This document shows, one piece after another, positions 42,809 through 54,620 of a stretch of 64,000 nt of DNA; position 1 is the stretch's first letter, and every line of letters starts with the position of its first letter. Location of the stretch: contig NC_068359.1 in assembly GCF_020536995.1 (NCBI RefSeq), positions 72,480,115 to 72,544,114 on the forward strand, read 5' to 3'. Position numbers and translations under genes: made by a program. The notes under the pieces were generated by a model. It saw only the letters and a list, made by a program, of their open reading frames with translations. It was not told where the DNA came from and ran no database searches. Source of the stretch: Dreissena polymorpha (lineage: Eukaryota; Mollusca; Bivalvia; Myida; Dreissenidae).

Positions 42809-45800
42809 TATAATCACGAATTCACTTTTTAAAGCACGAAACATGTACTGTAGATCGAACGTCATTTCTATCCATGTAAACAACCTTGGCTTGGGTGCAA
42901 TATCTTACAATGAGGTTTAAGTCAATTTTCTTTGAAACCACTCATAATATCCAGATGAAATGTTCACCACAATATTCTATCATATGATAGCTACAATTTT
43001 TGTCTCGCCTATATTGTTCTCACACGACTCATTGTGTCAGATATTCAATTTTGCAAAATTCGCTAAGAAGAAAACTTTTTCGTGTTAAGAGCATTTATCT
43101 TCATTTTGGTATGATGTTGTAGGAAATTCAATTCCACGCATTTTGATGTATTACACTTAAACGTCTGTCTAAACACACAAACAATACAGTGCAATAACGA
43201 TTTCGTACTAAACGCATTTCTGTCTTTAACTTTAGATTTTTACAACGTCGTCTTTTATCCATGTAAACAAACGAAACAAGATGTTAAGTTACATCGGTTT
43301 AACTCAATTTGCTCGATAGCGTCTCTTGATATTTAGATGATTTTTTCACCACAGTATTGCATCATATGATAGCTACAATTTTTGTTTCGCCTATATTGTT
43401 CTCACACGACTCATTGTGTCAGATATTTTACTTTGCAAAACTCGCTAACAAGAAAACTTTTTTGCGTTAAGAGCATTCATCTTTAGTTTGGTATGATTCT
43501 GTTGGAAATTCAATTCCACGCATTTTGATGTATAACACTTAGCTATATATCATAACACAACAATAAAACAGTCCGATAACGATTTTGTCATAAACGCATT
43601 TCTGTCTTTAACTTTAGATTTTTTACAACGTCATTGCATTTCTATCAATGTAAACAAGCGAGGGAAAAGTTTCAGTTACATCGGTTTAACTCAATTTGCT
43701 CGATAGCGTCTCTTGATATTTAGATGATTTTTTCACCACAGTATTGTATCATATGATAGCTACAATTTTTGTCTCGCCTATATTGTTCTCACACGACTCA
43801 TTGTGTCAGATATTCAACTTGGCAAAATTCACTAACAAGAAAACTTTTTCGTGTTAAGAGCATTTATCGTTATTTTGGTATTAGCTTGTAGGACATTCGA
43901 TTCCACGCATTTTTATATATTACACTTTACCGTATGTTTAGACACAACAATAAAACAGTCCGATAACGATTTTGTCATAAACGCATTTCTGTCTTTAACT
44001 TTAGATTTTTACAACGTCGTCTTTTATCCATGTAAACAAACGAAACAAGATGTTAAGTTACATCGGTTTAACTCAATTTGCTCGAAAACGTCTCATGATA
44101 TCCTGATGAAATTTTCACCATAATATGTAATCCTATGATAGCTACAATTTTTGTCTCGCCTATATTGTTCTCACACGACTCATTGCATAAGATATTCAAC
44201 ATTAAAAAATTCGCTAACAAGAAAACTTTTTCGTGTTAAGAGAATTTATCTTCATTTTGGTATTAGCTTGTAGGACATTCGATTCCACGCATTTTTATAT
44301 ATTACACTTTACCGTATGTTTAGACACAACAATAAAACAGTCCGATAACGATTTTGTCATAAACGCATTTCTGTCTTTAACTTTAGATTTTTACAACGTC
44401 GTCTTTTATCCATGTAAACAAACGAAACAAGATGTTAAGTTACATCGGTTTAACTCAATTTGCTCGAAAACGTCTCATGATATCCTGATGAAATTTTCAC
44501 CATAATATGTAATCCAATGATAGCTACAATTTTTGTCTCGCCTATATTGTTCTCACACGACTCATTGCATAAGATATTCAACATTAAAAAATTCGCTAAC
44601 AAGAAAACTTTTTCGTGTTAAGAGAATTTATCTTCATTTTGGTATTAGCTTGTAGGACATTCGATTCCACGCATTTTTATATATTACACTTTACCGTATG
44701 TTTAGACACAACAAAAATACAGTGCGATAACGATTTCGTACTAAACGCATTTCTGTCTTTAACTTTACATTTTGACTCAACGTCGAAAACTCTCTGCGAA
44801 TAGAACAGTGATTTCGTATAAAGTTTAACTTCGCGTTTCTTCCCAACCACTTGAGATAAAACCATGCTATTTGTATCATCTTGTTCAGTGAGATATTAGC
44901 TATAAATTATACGCTGATAAATTTTCCCTAGCATTTATGCGTGTGTGTTAAAATCGCAGATGTTTGATTTGAAAACGAGTCGGTGAATAGAAAACTTTTT
45001 TGTACTCATTGATATTGGGGTGATTTGAACATCTGCTTGTACAGAATTTAATTCTGCGCATTTTGATACCACATACTCGATAGTGTGTTGAAAATTGGCT
45101 TCACTATAGACCGAAAACCATTTTGCTTAAAACACGCCTTTGACAAATTCTTCATTAAAACACAACGTCATCTCATTGAATCTGTTAAAGACTAGTGTAC
45201 AGCGAAATGCGTTTTACAAAAAAGTTGAGGTCGTGTTTTCTCTTTAATCATTTAACCGATCTGCATAACATTTTCGCAATAACATGAAACACGATAATAG
45301 CAACAAGTTTTGTGGGGATCATTTTTTGTTAACATATTCGCATATAGAAGAAATTCTTAGCTTTTCGCATGAAAATCACTTCGCTTACAAGAAAAAAACT
45401 TCCCATTTAAGACAAGTACATAGCAATTGATACCATTCGATAGGGAATTCTGTTCTGCACATTTTGATGTATGATACTCCACAATAGGTCTAATTACAAG
45501 AATACTGCTGAGAGAAAACGCATTCGTGCTTATAGAAATTTTGAACTTTAAAGTATCGAGTTAAACCGAACGTCGTTAGATAGCGAATAGTTGATAAAAC
45601 TGTGTTTGTATCGAAGCGGTTTATTTTAACTGTCACAATAACGCGTGAACGCATTTCGATGAAATTTTCACAATCATAACCAGCAAATAAACAGGAACAA
45701 TAAGAGTTTAAATATTTTGCAAGTAGATAAGTGGATATATGTCAAAATTTCTGTTTATTGGCAAAACTTGGGTTGATATGAAAAAAAGATTTTCATTTCG

Positions 45801-46450
45801 CAATATGATACAGTAATATTTGCATCATGCGATGGGAAATTTATTTTTGTGCATTTTGGTGTAACATACTTGATGTTTTTGTAAAACGCTGCAGTTATAC
45901 GGGCAGAAAACCATATCACAACAAACACACATTTCGTGAATCGTAATTTTGACCCTTCGATGTCAGTGCAAATCGACGACGTCATTTCAATAAATCTCAT
46001 CCACAGTACAGGGGGAGTTTACATATTATCGACGATAGCAAACTGAGTTTCTTTGCAACTGATTTAACACGAATATCTGTGAAACCAGATGTCCAAATTC
46101 AATAAAATTTTCACCAGATTAACTGAAATTTCGATGCGCTCATACTGATACTATTTGTTCATACAAAATCGAATGCGCGAGTTATGATATTTTGATCTTA
46201 ACGCAGATTTTATTGATATTTCAAATTTACGAGAACAATTGTACACATAACCATACTATTTGTATATGAGTGTGTAGGCGCCAGTGTGCTGAACATTTTG
46301 ATATATGTGGTTGGATATTTGTTTACTATATCTTCGTTGTATTGGCACTAAACTCACAAAACAGAGTTGAAAAAATCACAACGCGATAGTCGCTCCTCAA
46401 TAGAAATCATATCGAGCTGCTTTCGTCAGTCGAACGTCATGAAAACATTT
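42809..46450 (+). repeat. ~382-bp satellite array
   Basis: The marker AAGAAAACTTTTTCGTGTTAAG recurs near 43071, 43449, 43837, 44219 and 44601, so units are 378-388 bp. The units around 43850-44630 are nearly identical. Further right (to about 46450) units of 385-400 bp are strongly diverged. Each unit carries 'TGATAGCTACAATTTTTGTC', 'CACACGACTCATTG' and 'CATGTAAACAA'. The three identical 90-codon frames (43851, 44233, 44615) are by-products of the repetition. Confidence 0.93.
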
Positions 46451-47579
46451 GAGTTCTCGGAATTGAAAATAAATATTGAATTGTTCAGGCTATGTAGAAA
46501 ACTAAATGGGTATACGGGAATATTTTGTGCTGATGTTAAATGTTCAGTAATAAATATTTTGATGGATTACTCACATATTTGATATGATCTAGGATTATTT
46601 CAGAATGATAGGTTAGTAAATCTATGTTTGACTAGATTTTTTTGATATACTCGCCTTTTGTCGTTTTAACATTGACTATAAAAATCTGCGTTGAGTACGC
46701 CTCATAACAAGATTTGAGACCTAAAGACCATGGATTTGCTTTAACTCGAAGGAAATACTGGATGGATTGTACGGACTCATGCTTATCAATTTTTATGCCC
46801 ATTCAAGCTGTGAGTGTGAATATTTCGGCTTGTATGGTCATGAAAAAATATCATCACAAAGTCAATATTTGTAGGATTTTTGCATGGTAAGTATGATTTT
46901 TAGATTTGTCATCAAATACACATTCGATCGTAACTCAAATCATGAAGAATAAACATTTTCAATGTGCTTTTTTGTCATTCTTCGTTTGATCGTTGAAGGG
47001 TTCGGACGTGTTTTTCGAAGCTCTCGACGTCGTACTCAGTATAAATTGAACTGGGCTGGCAAAGAACGCTCAGTTGCGACTTTGAAATTGACCGTTACGG
47101 ACGTGTTTTTTATGCGCTCTTTTTTTTACATTGACTTAATCTTAGTTCAATGAAAGACTTTGACAAAGACGGACGTACTTTCGTGAGCTCTGACTATTGA
47201 TGAAAAGTTTTGAGTTTAACTGACTTGTACTTTGAGAGTTAAATTGACTTCGCGTTATAGAATAGCGACTTGGTACTCGGGTTATGGAATTACTGGTGGA
47301 CTGCAGTGTTAGGGTATTGTCATGAGATGACGGCTTGACTTTTACTTGCGTTGTGAAATGAAATCATGCTCTCATGCGATGATAACTTTTGAACGTTTAG
47401 TATTGACTGACAACGAACTTTTGTGAGCGTTATATATGAAATGTTTGACTTACATTAATTTTTGTGAGCGACTTGACTTCACTTTAAGTTTTGACATCGG
47501 ACTGATCGGACGTGTTTTTTTAAGCCCTGACTGTTGTGAATAATTAAATTTATGTTGTGGTGTCAAGCGATTGACTGTC
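46451..47579 (+). promoter_or_regulatory. Upstream region of the microexon array, with TATA-like box
   Basis: TATAAAT stands at 47040-47046. The phrase CGGACGTGTTTTT followed by GAGCTC-like words recurs near 47004, 47098 and 47505 and again inside the first array exon, so this region is built from the same material. I cannot fix a transcription start; a first exon somewhere at 47.07-47.5 kb is possible. Confidence 0.35.
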
Positions 47580-50014
47580 AGTTGAGGTTCAGATGTCGAG
47601 CTGTGCGGACGTGTTCATCGAGCTGCTGTCTACAAAAAACGTGAGTACAAATTTTTTTCGTTTTACTGTTTACAAGTTGCGTGATGATGTATGATGGTTG
47701 TAATGTGTTGGGTAGAAATTACTCAGTGCTGATACAGTGTCGATATGTTGTGATGAGCGATAATAGTGGATGATGGTGGAACAGAATATTCATTGAGCTA
47801 TTTTGAGGAAGCGAACATATGATGGAAAAATGTTGCAAAAATATTAAATGCATGTGCTTATATGTACTAAATATGATATTGCTTTACTTGTATTTGCATG
47901 CTGTTAACATTTCTATTTTATTCCAGTGGGCTGTGGTGAGTATTGCAGATTTAACTTGTATGTGTGGTTTTTAGTTAACGATGCTTAATGAAAACTGTTA
48001 TTGTACACTTAGTATGGAATGATGTGAATGATGATATGATGGGTAGAATTAATCAGTGCTTGTGTCTAGAAATGCTGAATGTTTATTGAAAAGGCTAAAT
48101 GCTAGCCAGTACTAAGAGTTGAGCTACCGTGGGAATGTGAAACGAACTGATGGTGTAATATGATGGTGTATTGACATACTTTTCTTATATGTACTAAATA
48201 TGATATTGCTTTACTTGTATTTGCATGCTGTTAACATTTCTATTTTGTTCCAGTGTGCTGTGGTGAGTACTGTAGATATTACTTGATTTTTAGTGTCTAT
48301 GAATGCTGATGTATGATAGCTATAGCATGAGCTCAATGCTAACCAGTATTATGAGTTGATGTATTGTGGTGATGCTAATCGAACTGATGATGTAACATGA
48401 TGGTGAACACTTACTGAATGCATAAAATTTATTGAATTGCATTTGTTGATATGCACTATAATATGATAAATGTATTGCTTTACATGTATATTTCATGATG
48501 TTTAATTTCAGTGGGCTGTGGTGAGTACTGTAGATTGTATTGCCTATGTATAGAATTCAATAAAAGATTATGACTGAAAACTGCTTTTGATTCTTTTTGA
48601 ACAGTTTTAGGGACTATAAGTCTATAACAAAAATATGTCGGTTGGCGTTCATACAGCAATGTTTTGAGTAGTACAGAAATGTTTCTACGTTTGTGGTCGC
48701 CAGTTGTCTGTGATGTGTAAAGTGAAAAATACACGGAGCTTTGAATACAACAAACAGTTACTGTTTTAACACAGATTGTGTGCTATGCATTTTTCGATGT
48801 AGATCTTTTTCAGATTTGACATGAAATGTAGACCTGACATTTGAACAGAGCTGGGAAACGAAAAGGTAAGTTTGTTAAATTTCACAATGAACACTTGTGT
48901 TTTGACAAAAGAAGAGATAAAGTGAGTTTTGTCATCATCATGGTTTCTTTCAGAGTATAACTCGTGAACAGATGAAAACCTATTTTTTGCTAGATTTTCA
49001 TGTACTCTTTTTTTGGATGATAAGTATGTCAGTAACTCAAAATCATACGGCTAGTACAGTATGGAACATGAATGCTTTGTTCAGATTTTCAGATGTGTGC
49101 TGGCAGTTCAAGTCTGGCAGCTGAAGTGAACAGTCGTGTTTTCTGGAGCTCCAACAATATGCTAGAAGGTAAGTAACTATGTTTGTTTTGCATTGCATGT
49201 TTTTATATGTTTCAGACTTTCAAGCAGAGATGTCATGCTGACTGGAGTTGAGCACAGGGCAGTGACAAAGTGAAAGGTAAGTACTTTTGACTGAATGTTT
49301 GTTCTATGCATGTTTTGTTTTAATACATTTCAGGAGTGCTTATCCAGTGATGATATGACAGTTGGAGTGAACAGTGGAGCCAAGCAGTCTTGTTTTTAGA
49401 GCTACTCAACAAGCCTTGAAGGTAAGTTTAGAATTTCTCAATGTTAGTGAATTGAAGTACTGTCACTTGCTTTTGGACAGTCGAACAGAACAGACGTGGT
49501 TGCGAGAGCTCTCATATCTGTTGTGTTAAACTGTTTTTATGATATGTTATGTTTGTTTGTTTGTTTGTGATGTACTATTTTTCAGATGCTGATGGCAGTG
49601 ATGGGTTTTCAAGCTGACCTGAACAGAAAAGCACTCATATGGTAAGTACAAAATAGTTGTTATATGGGATGTTTTGTGCATGCTTTTATGTTTCAGGTGT
49701 ACTTGCTGACAGCGACGAAGACGAATCAAGAAGAGGAACATTGTTGAGAAAGTGATTGGGACTTGCAAACAGGGTAAGTGTAACACTTGTGTTTGTTTAA
49801 TTTGTAACATGCGTGCTTTGCTCTGTTTCAGATTTCACATGCAGAAATTAAACAGGATTTCAACTGCTGAGACACAATTCATCAAAAGTAAGGTAAGTTT
49901 TAATTCATTGATTTGAGTTGTACAATGTGTTCTTTACTTTATTTCAGATTCGAGTCACTGGTTTACACATGGAAGAAGATTTCCACGTCTGTTACTCAAC
50001 TCTACAGAAGCAAG
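47580..50014 (+). repeat. Array block A
   Basis: Exon 47580-47640, three 9-nt microexons (47927-47935 TGGGCTGTG, 48254-48262 TGTGCTGTG, 48512-48520 TGGGCTGTG), then exons 48814-48865, 49093-49168, 49216-49276, 49334-49421, 49586-49641, 49697-49773, 49832-49892 and 49948-50014. The intron at 48521 contains AATAAA (about 48550). Several parts recur in block B. Confidence 0.7.
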
Positions 50015-50204
50015 GTAAGTCGATCAAATTTTTGTTTTCATTGACTGCTGTAATGTGATGTTATGCTATTTTTCATGTGTGCTATGCAGAGATGGAGAAT
50101 TCAATTTTAAGAAAGATTAACTGCTGCAGCTTAGCTCTGCTCTGTGTTGATTTTTGTTCAAAAACGTTTAACATGTATGTGTGTTTCCAGATGTTTTGTT
50201 TCAG

Positions 50205-51922
50205 TTGATGTCCAGATGGCAAGCAGTACAGACGTGTTGCTTGGAGCTGCCAAACAGTGAGTACAAACGTTTTATATTTTTCAGTTGTTTACTCATAGAA
50301 GTCTGTGAAAGATGATAACAAGGGTTGAATCTATCAGCACTTGTGTCTAAAAATGCTGATGTGTGACGGTTTACTGAAAAGGGTAAATGCTAGCCAGTAC
50401 TTACACTTGAGCAACCGTGGGATGTCGAACTAACTGATGATGTACTATGATGGTGAACACTTACTATGTGTATCAAAATGCTTTTGTTGATATTTACTAT
50501 AGATGATTTGATATTGGTTAACATTTGTTTGCATGCTGTTAACATTTCTATTTCATTTCAGGGAGCTGTGGTAAGTATTGTAGTATTAATTTGTCTCAAT
50601 AAACGATGATGAATGAAAACTGATGTCGATTCTTTTTGTACAGTTTTAGGTATTAGCACTCTATACAAAACTCTGTCGGTCGGTGTTTGTGAATGTGAGC
50701 TTAATGTTTGAGTAGAACAAAAATGTCTTTACTTTTGTGATCGCCAGTTGTCTGTGATGTAAAGTGGAAAAAACACAGCTATGAAGCATACAATTGTTTC
50801 AATATTTTATCAATGATAGTGTGCTATGCATGTTTTGATTTAGTTCGTTTCAGATACGACATGACATGAAGAGTTGACAGTCGAACAGAGCTGAGCAAAG
50901 CAGAAAGGTAAGTGTGTTTCATTTTAGTATGAACACTTGTATTTTGTTTTTATATGGTATGTTTTGTGCATGCTATGTTTCAGGTGTACTTGTAGTCAGC
51001 GACGAAGACGATTCAAGAAGAGGAACATTGCTGAGAAAGTGAATGGGACTTGCAAACAGGGTAAGTGTTACAATTGTTTGTTTGATTTTTACCATGCATA
51101 CTTTGCTTTACTCTGTTTCAGATTTCACATGCAGAAATGGTCTCATAGCAGTGCCAACAGTGAATAAGGATTTCATCTGCTGTGAAACAACTCAACAGAA
51201 AGTAGGTAAGCATTGAATGAATGCACTTGAGCTGTACAATTTGATGTGATGCTTTTCTCTGTTTCAGATTCAAGTTCCTGGTGTAGACAGAGAAATGTGT
51301 TTGAAGAAGGAATTCTACTACTGTGATTCAACTCTACAGAAGCAAGGTAAGTAGAAACAAAATTTTGGTTTAATTTAACTCATGTGTTTTGCACTGCATG
51401 CTATTTTTCAGGTCTCTCACGCAGTGATGGAAAAGAAGAAGATTTCAAGAAAGAATCACTGCTGCAACTCAGGCCTATAACAAGGTAAGTGTTTACTATA
51501 TTGTATACAAAATGTTTCTCTGTTTTACTCTGTTTCAGGTTTCAATTGCAAAGATGTTGCAGAGATGTTTTGACAGCTTGAGACAGAAAAGAAATTCAGC
51601 AGCTGTGTCTCGACTCTAGCCACGAGGTAAGTCAAAACAAATATACTGGTTTGTTGTAATGTTGTTATGCCCTTCTATGTTTCAGACTTACATTGCTGTG
51701 ACTGTTCGACAGTGGGTCAAAAAAGAGACGAATACAGGTTTCAAGAAGAAAATTGGCTGTTAAAACTCTGCACAAAATATGAGGTAAGTAAACAACTCTT
51801 TTGGTTTGTTTTGTGCCTTGTTATGCTTAACTATTTTTCAGATTGGAGTGGTGGGTCGTTACAGAGCAGACTTTTGGACAACTGAGAAGTTAAACAACAG
51901 AAAATGATTCAAGATCAGCTAG
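50205..51922 (+). repeat. Array block B, partial duplicate of block A
   Basis: Exon 50205-50256 and one 9-nt microexon (50562-50570 GGAGCTGTG) lead to exons 50854-50907, 50984-51060, 51122-51205, 51268-51346, 51412-51484, 51539-51626, 51686-51783 and 51842-51922. Exon 50984-51060 differs from 49697-49773 at only a handful of positions, and the long intron after the microexon matches 48521-48813 along most of its length. Block B lacks counterparts of 49093-49641. Confidence 0.72.
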
Positions 51923-51968
51923 GTAAGTCTGGATTATTATGCATTGCTAAATGTTTTTTTTATTCCAG

Positions 51969-52570
51969 TATGGCTGTGGTAAGTACACTAACTTTCTATA
52001 ATTTCATATTGAACTGTTTTGATGACTTGTATTCTGCATTGTAAAATGTCTGTTTTTCATTTCAGTATCCTGTGGTAAGTACACTAACTTTCTATAATTT
52101 CATATTGAAATGTTTTGATGACTTGTATACTACTATGCAATGCTTAATGTTTTTTTTCATTTCAGTAGCCTGTTGGTAAGTACACTAACTTTCTATAATT
52201 TCATAGTGAACTGTTTTGATTACCTGTATTCTGCATTGTAAAATGTGTTTCTTTTTCATTTCAGTATGGCTGTGGTAAGTACACAAACTTTCTTTAATTT
52301 TCATATTGAACTGTTTTGATGACTTGTATACTGCTATGCAAAATGTCTGTTTTTCATTTCAGTAGCCTGTGGTAAGTATACTAACTTTCTATAATTTCAT
52401 ATTGAACTGTTTCGATGATTTGTATACTGCTATGCATTGCTAAATGTTTTTTTCATTTCAGTATAGCTGTGGTAAGTACACTAACTTTCTTTAATTTTCA
52501 TATTGAACTGTTTTGATGACTTGTATTCTGCTATACAAAATGTGCTTTTTTCAATTTCAGGTCAGCAATG
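51969..52570 (+). repeat. Seven tandem ~99-bp microexon-plus-intron units
   Basis: Exon cores of 9-10 nt lie at 51969-51978, 52066-52074, 52166-52175, 52265-52274, 52363-52371, 52462-52471 and 52561-52570. They read TATGGCTGTG, TATCCTGTG, TAGCCTGTTG, TATGGCTGTG, TAGCCTGTG, TATAGCTGTG, GTCAGCAATG. Each is followed by GTAAGT and preceded by T-rich sequence ending CAG. The introns between are 87-91 nt and nearly identical ('GTAAGTACACTAACTTTCT', 'GAACTGTTTTGATGACTTG'). Confidence 0.9.
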
Positions 52571-53591
52571 GTAAGTATATTGTGTTTCTTTATGTATAAT
52601 TTTGTATACATATTGTTTTTTTCATCATAGCATGTTTTTTATATTTATGCTTTGTGTAAGTAAAATGTTCATAAATCATTCTTATCTTTAAACTAAAAAT
52701 GTATTTTGATATGCAAAATGTCTGTATGATTTCAGTTGCCAGAGGTGAGTACCATAACAGTTGAAAAGTTAGTTTTGTTTAGTTAAAGTTTTGGTTCACA
52801 GTTTTGTTTGTTATTTGGCAAAATTTACATGTATGCATTGAGTCTTGATTTCAGCTCGATTGTGGACTGAAGAAGATTGCCAGCAGAGGGATTGGATACA
52901 AAATACAAAGTAAGTACTGAGTTTCTTACTAAAAGTTTTGAGTTGTATTCATTGTGTGTTAATATGCTATGATTGCTATGAACATGACTTTTGTATTTCA
53001 GCGAAGACAACATAGGTAAGTAAAATTGTTATCTGTTTCATGTTTACTGTTACAGTTCAATATTGTGTTTATAAATTGTAAGTTGTACAAACACATTCAA
53101 AAGTTTTTAATCATGCTTTCGATTTCATTTCAGCTTTACTGCTAGACGAGTGTTCTCTACTACTTGACGAGTCAGCTTTACTACCAGGCGAGCAGTGACA
53201 ACAAGGCGCCTTTGTGGAAACAACACAACAAAAAAGTGAGTATTAGTTGAACAATTGATTGAAATTGTTTTACTGTATGTTATACTTAAATGCAAAATTG
53301 TGCACATAAATTGTAAGTTGTACAATTACAATGAAAGTTTCTGATCATGCTTTCTATTTCATTTCAGCTGTACTGCTAGACGAGCAGTGACAGAAAGGCG
53401 CCTGAACATGCAACACAAAACAAAAAAGTAAGTATCAGTTAAACAGTTGGTAGAGTTGTGTGTTTTTCTTTAGCAGTTTGTGTTTACTATTTTATTTGAT
53501 ACATGGTATATTACACATGCATGTTTTTATCATTTCAGGCTGTTTACTTTCATCGTTTACTGTTTAACACAATTTGCTTTTCTATTTTCAG

Positions 53592-53895
53592 TGCCAATAT
53601 ACAAACCTTGATGTGGACACCGAGTAGTCAATACATACGTGTGGCGTACAGCTGCGACAAAACCGTGGGTCCATCGCACCGATAACTCGAATATTGGCCC
53701 GCGTATGGACATCAGTGCAACTTTGTGAATCCATGTAACTTTGTGAATCCATGTAACATTGCGAATATGTGTCGATCGAAAAATGTGTACATTCTGCACT
53801 GAACCGAACTCGGTGTTGCAAGTGGCAAGTGTTGACAGTGTGTATGTTTTGTTTATGTTTTTACATGAAAAATAAAGGAGATTGTTCTCCTACCT
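53592..53895 (+). terminator. Terminal exon and polyadenylation region of the array
   Basis: Acceptor TTCTATTTTCAG ends at 53591. AATAAA at 53871-53876 is followed by a T-rich stretch (about 53890-53905), a standard polyadenylation context. An internal 16-bp duplication, CTTTGTGAATCCATGTAA, lies near 53720-53757. Confidence 0.6.
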
Positions 53896-54009
53896 TTTTT
53901 TTCCTTGTTTTATTGTGCTGGCCAGCAATATTGATGTATTGATGTATGTGTTTGTGTTTAAACTATGCAATACCAAAATCAAACAAAAAATAAACATTAA
54001 CAGTCATTA

Positions 54010-54620
54010 ACTGTGTTTGGGCGGCCGAGGGGTTTAAGACTCCACAAGTGTGAAGCGCACTGATAGCACTTGGGGGTAAACACCTCGGTATTTCGGTGCT
54101 AAAATGTTTTCACGGTGCTTATTTTGACGCACTGTTAGAACTACCAACCAGTAAATGATTGCTTGATTTATAAAACAAATATTCAGTCTCTACTTTGGCA
54201 CAAGAGACTCTAAGTATCAAATACCAACAATTTAAGCGCAGACAATCACATGGTGGTACACCAGTCCGAATATACTCATTGCTCTAGCCAGGATTGCAAA
54301 TTACTTGTGTTGACTAGCAAGGCTCCCTAGTAACGGAGCAGTGTTACTGGCGTTTTTTGGGTCGATAGTGCTTAGGTGAGGTTTTGCTCGAATCGGGAGC
54401 GGGTCACTCGCTTGGGCGAGTTAGTTTTCGCTCGTAGTTTCCAATCTGGCTAGATCAATGTAAGGTTGTTTTGACTGCTATTTGGCAAGCAGAAAGACAA
54501 CAGCGGTTAATTGACTGAGTATGGGCGACCGAGGTATGTAGGTGTCAATAGACCGACTCCACAAGTTGCGAAGCGAACCGATAGCACTTGAGGGGAAACG
54601 CCTCGGTTTTCGGTTCTAAC
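54010..54620 (+). repeat. Two copies of a tRNA(Leu/Ser)-like repeat
   Basis: Copies near 54017-54110 and 54521-54615 share 'GGGCG(G/A)CCGAGG', 'GACTCCACAAGT', 'GATAGCACTTG' and 'CCTCGGT'. The start resembles the A box of Leu/Ser tRNAs, but there is no proper B box, so these are tRNA-derived repeats at best. Confidence 0.5.

Larger units (their letters stand above)
47580..53895 (+). ncRNA. Putative polyadenylated RNA gene with ~35 tandem (micro)exons
   Basis: About 35 exon-like blocks run in one direction, nearly all with consensus donors (GTAAGT or GTGAGT) and pyrimidine-tract CAG acceptors. Exon lengths are 9-102 nt; introns are mostly 46-120 nt, with a few of 190-330 nt. Examples: 48814-48865, 49093-49168, 49334-49421, 49697-49773, 50984-51060, 51539-51626, 51686-51783, 53134-53235, 53368-53427. 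The last exon starts at 53592 (or 53539) and has AATAAA at 53871. Exons resemble each other ('GACGTGTT..GGAGCT', 'GATTTCAAGAAAGA', 'CTCTACAGAAGCAAG'). Stops occur in all frames once exons are joined in order, so it is probably non-coding, although single exons read openly. Both splice consensus and repetition are seen directly; transcription is inferred. Confidence 0.6.

Noticed and set aside
37545-42813. Repeated 68-84 codon frames at the LTR ends
   Set aside because: Both strands of the LTR end happen to be open; they repeat because the LTR repeats.
43851-44803. Three nearly identical 62-90 codon frames that look like a gene family
   Set aside because: They fall at the same place in each 382-bp satellite unit and are not kept in the diverged units.
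51969-52570. Reading the 99-bp array as a CRISPR-like repeat-spacer array
   Set aside because: The long, conserved part is the intron and the variable part is only 9-10 nt; every junction fits splice consensus and the context is a eukaryotic genome.
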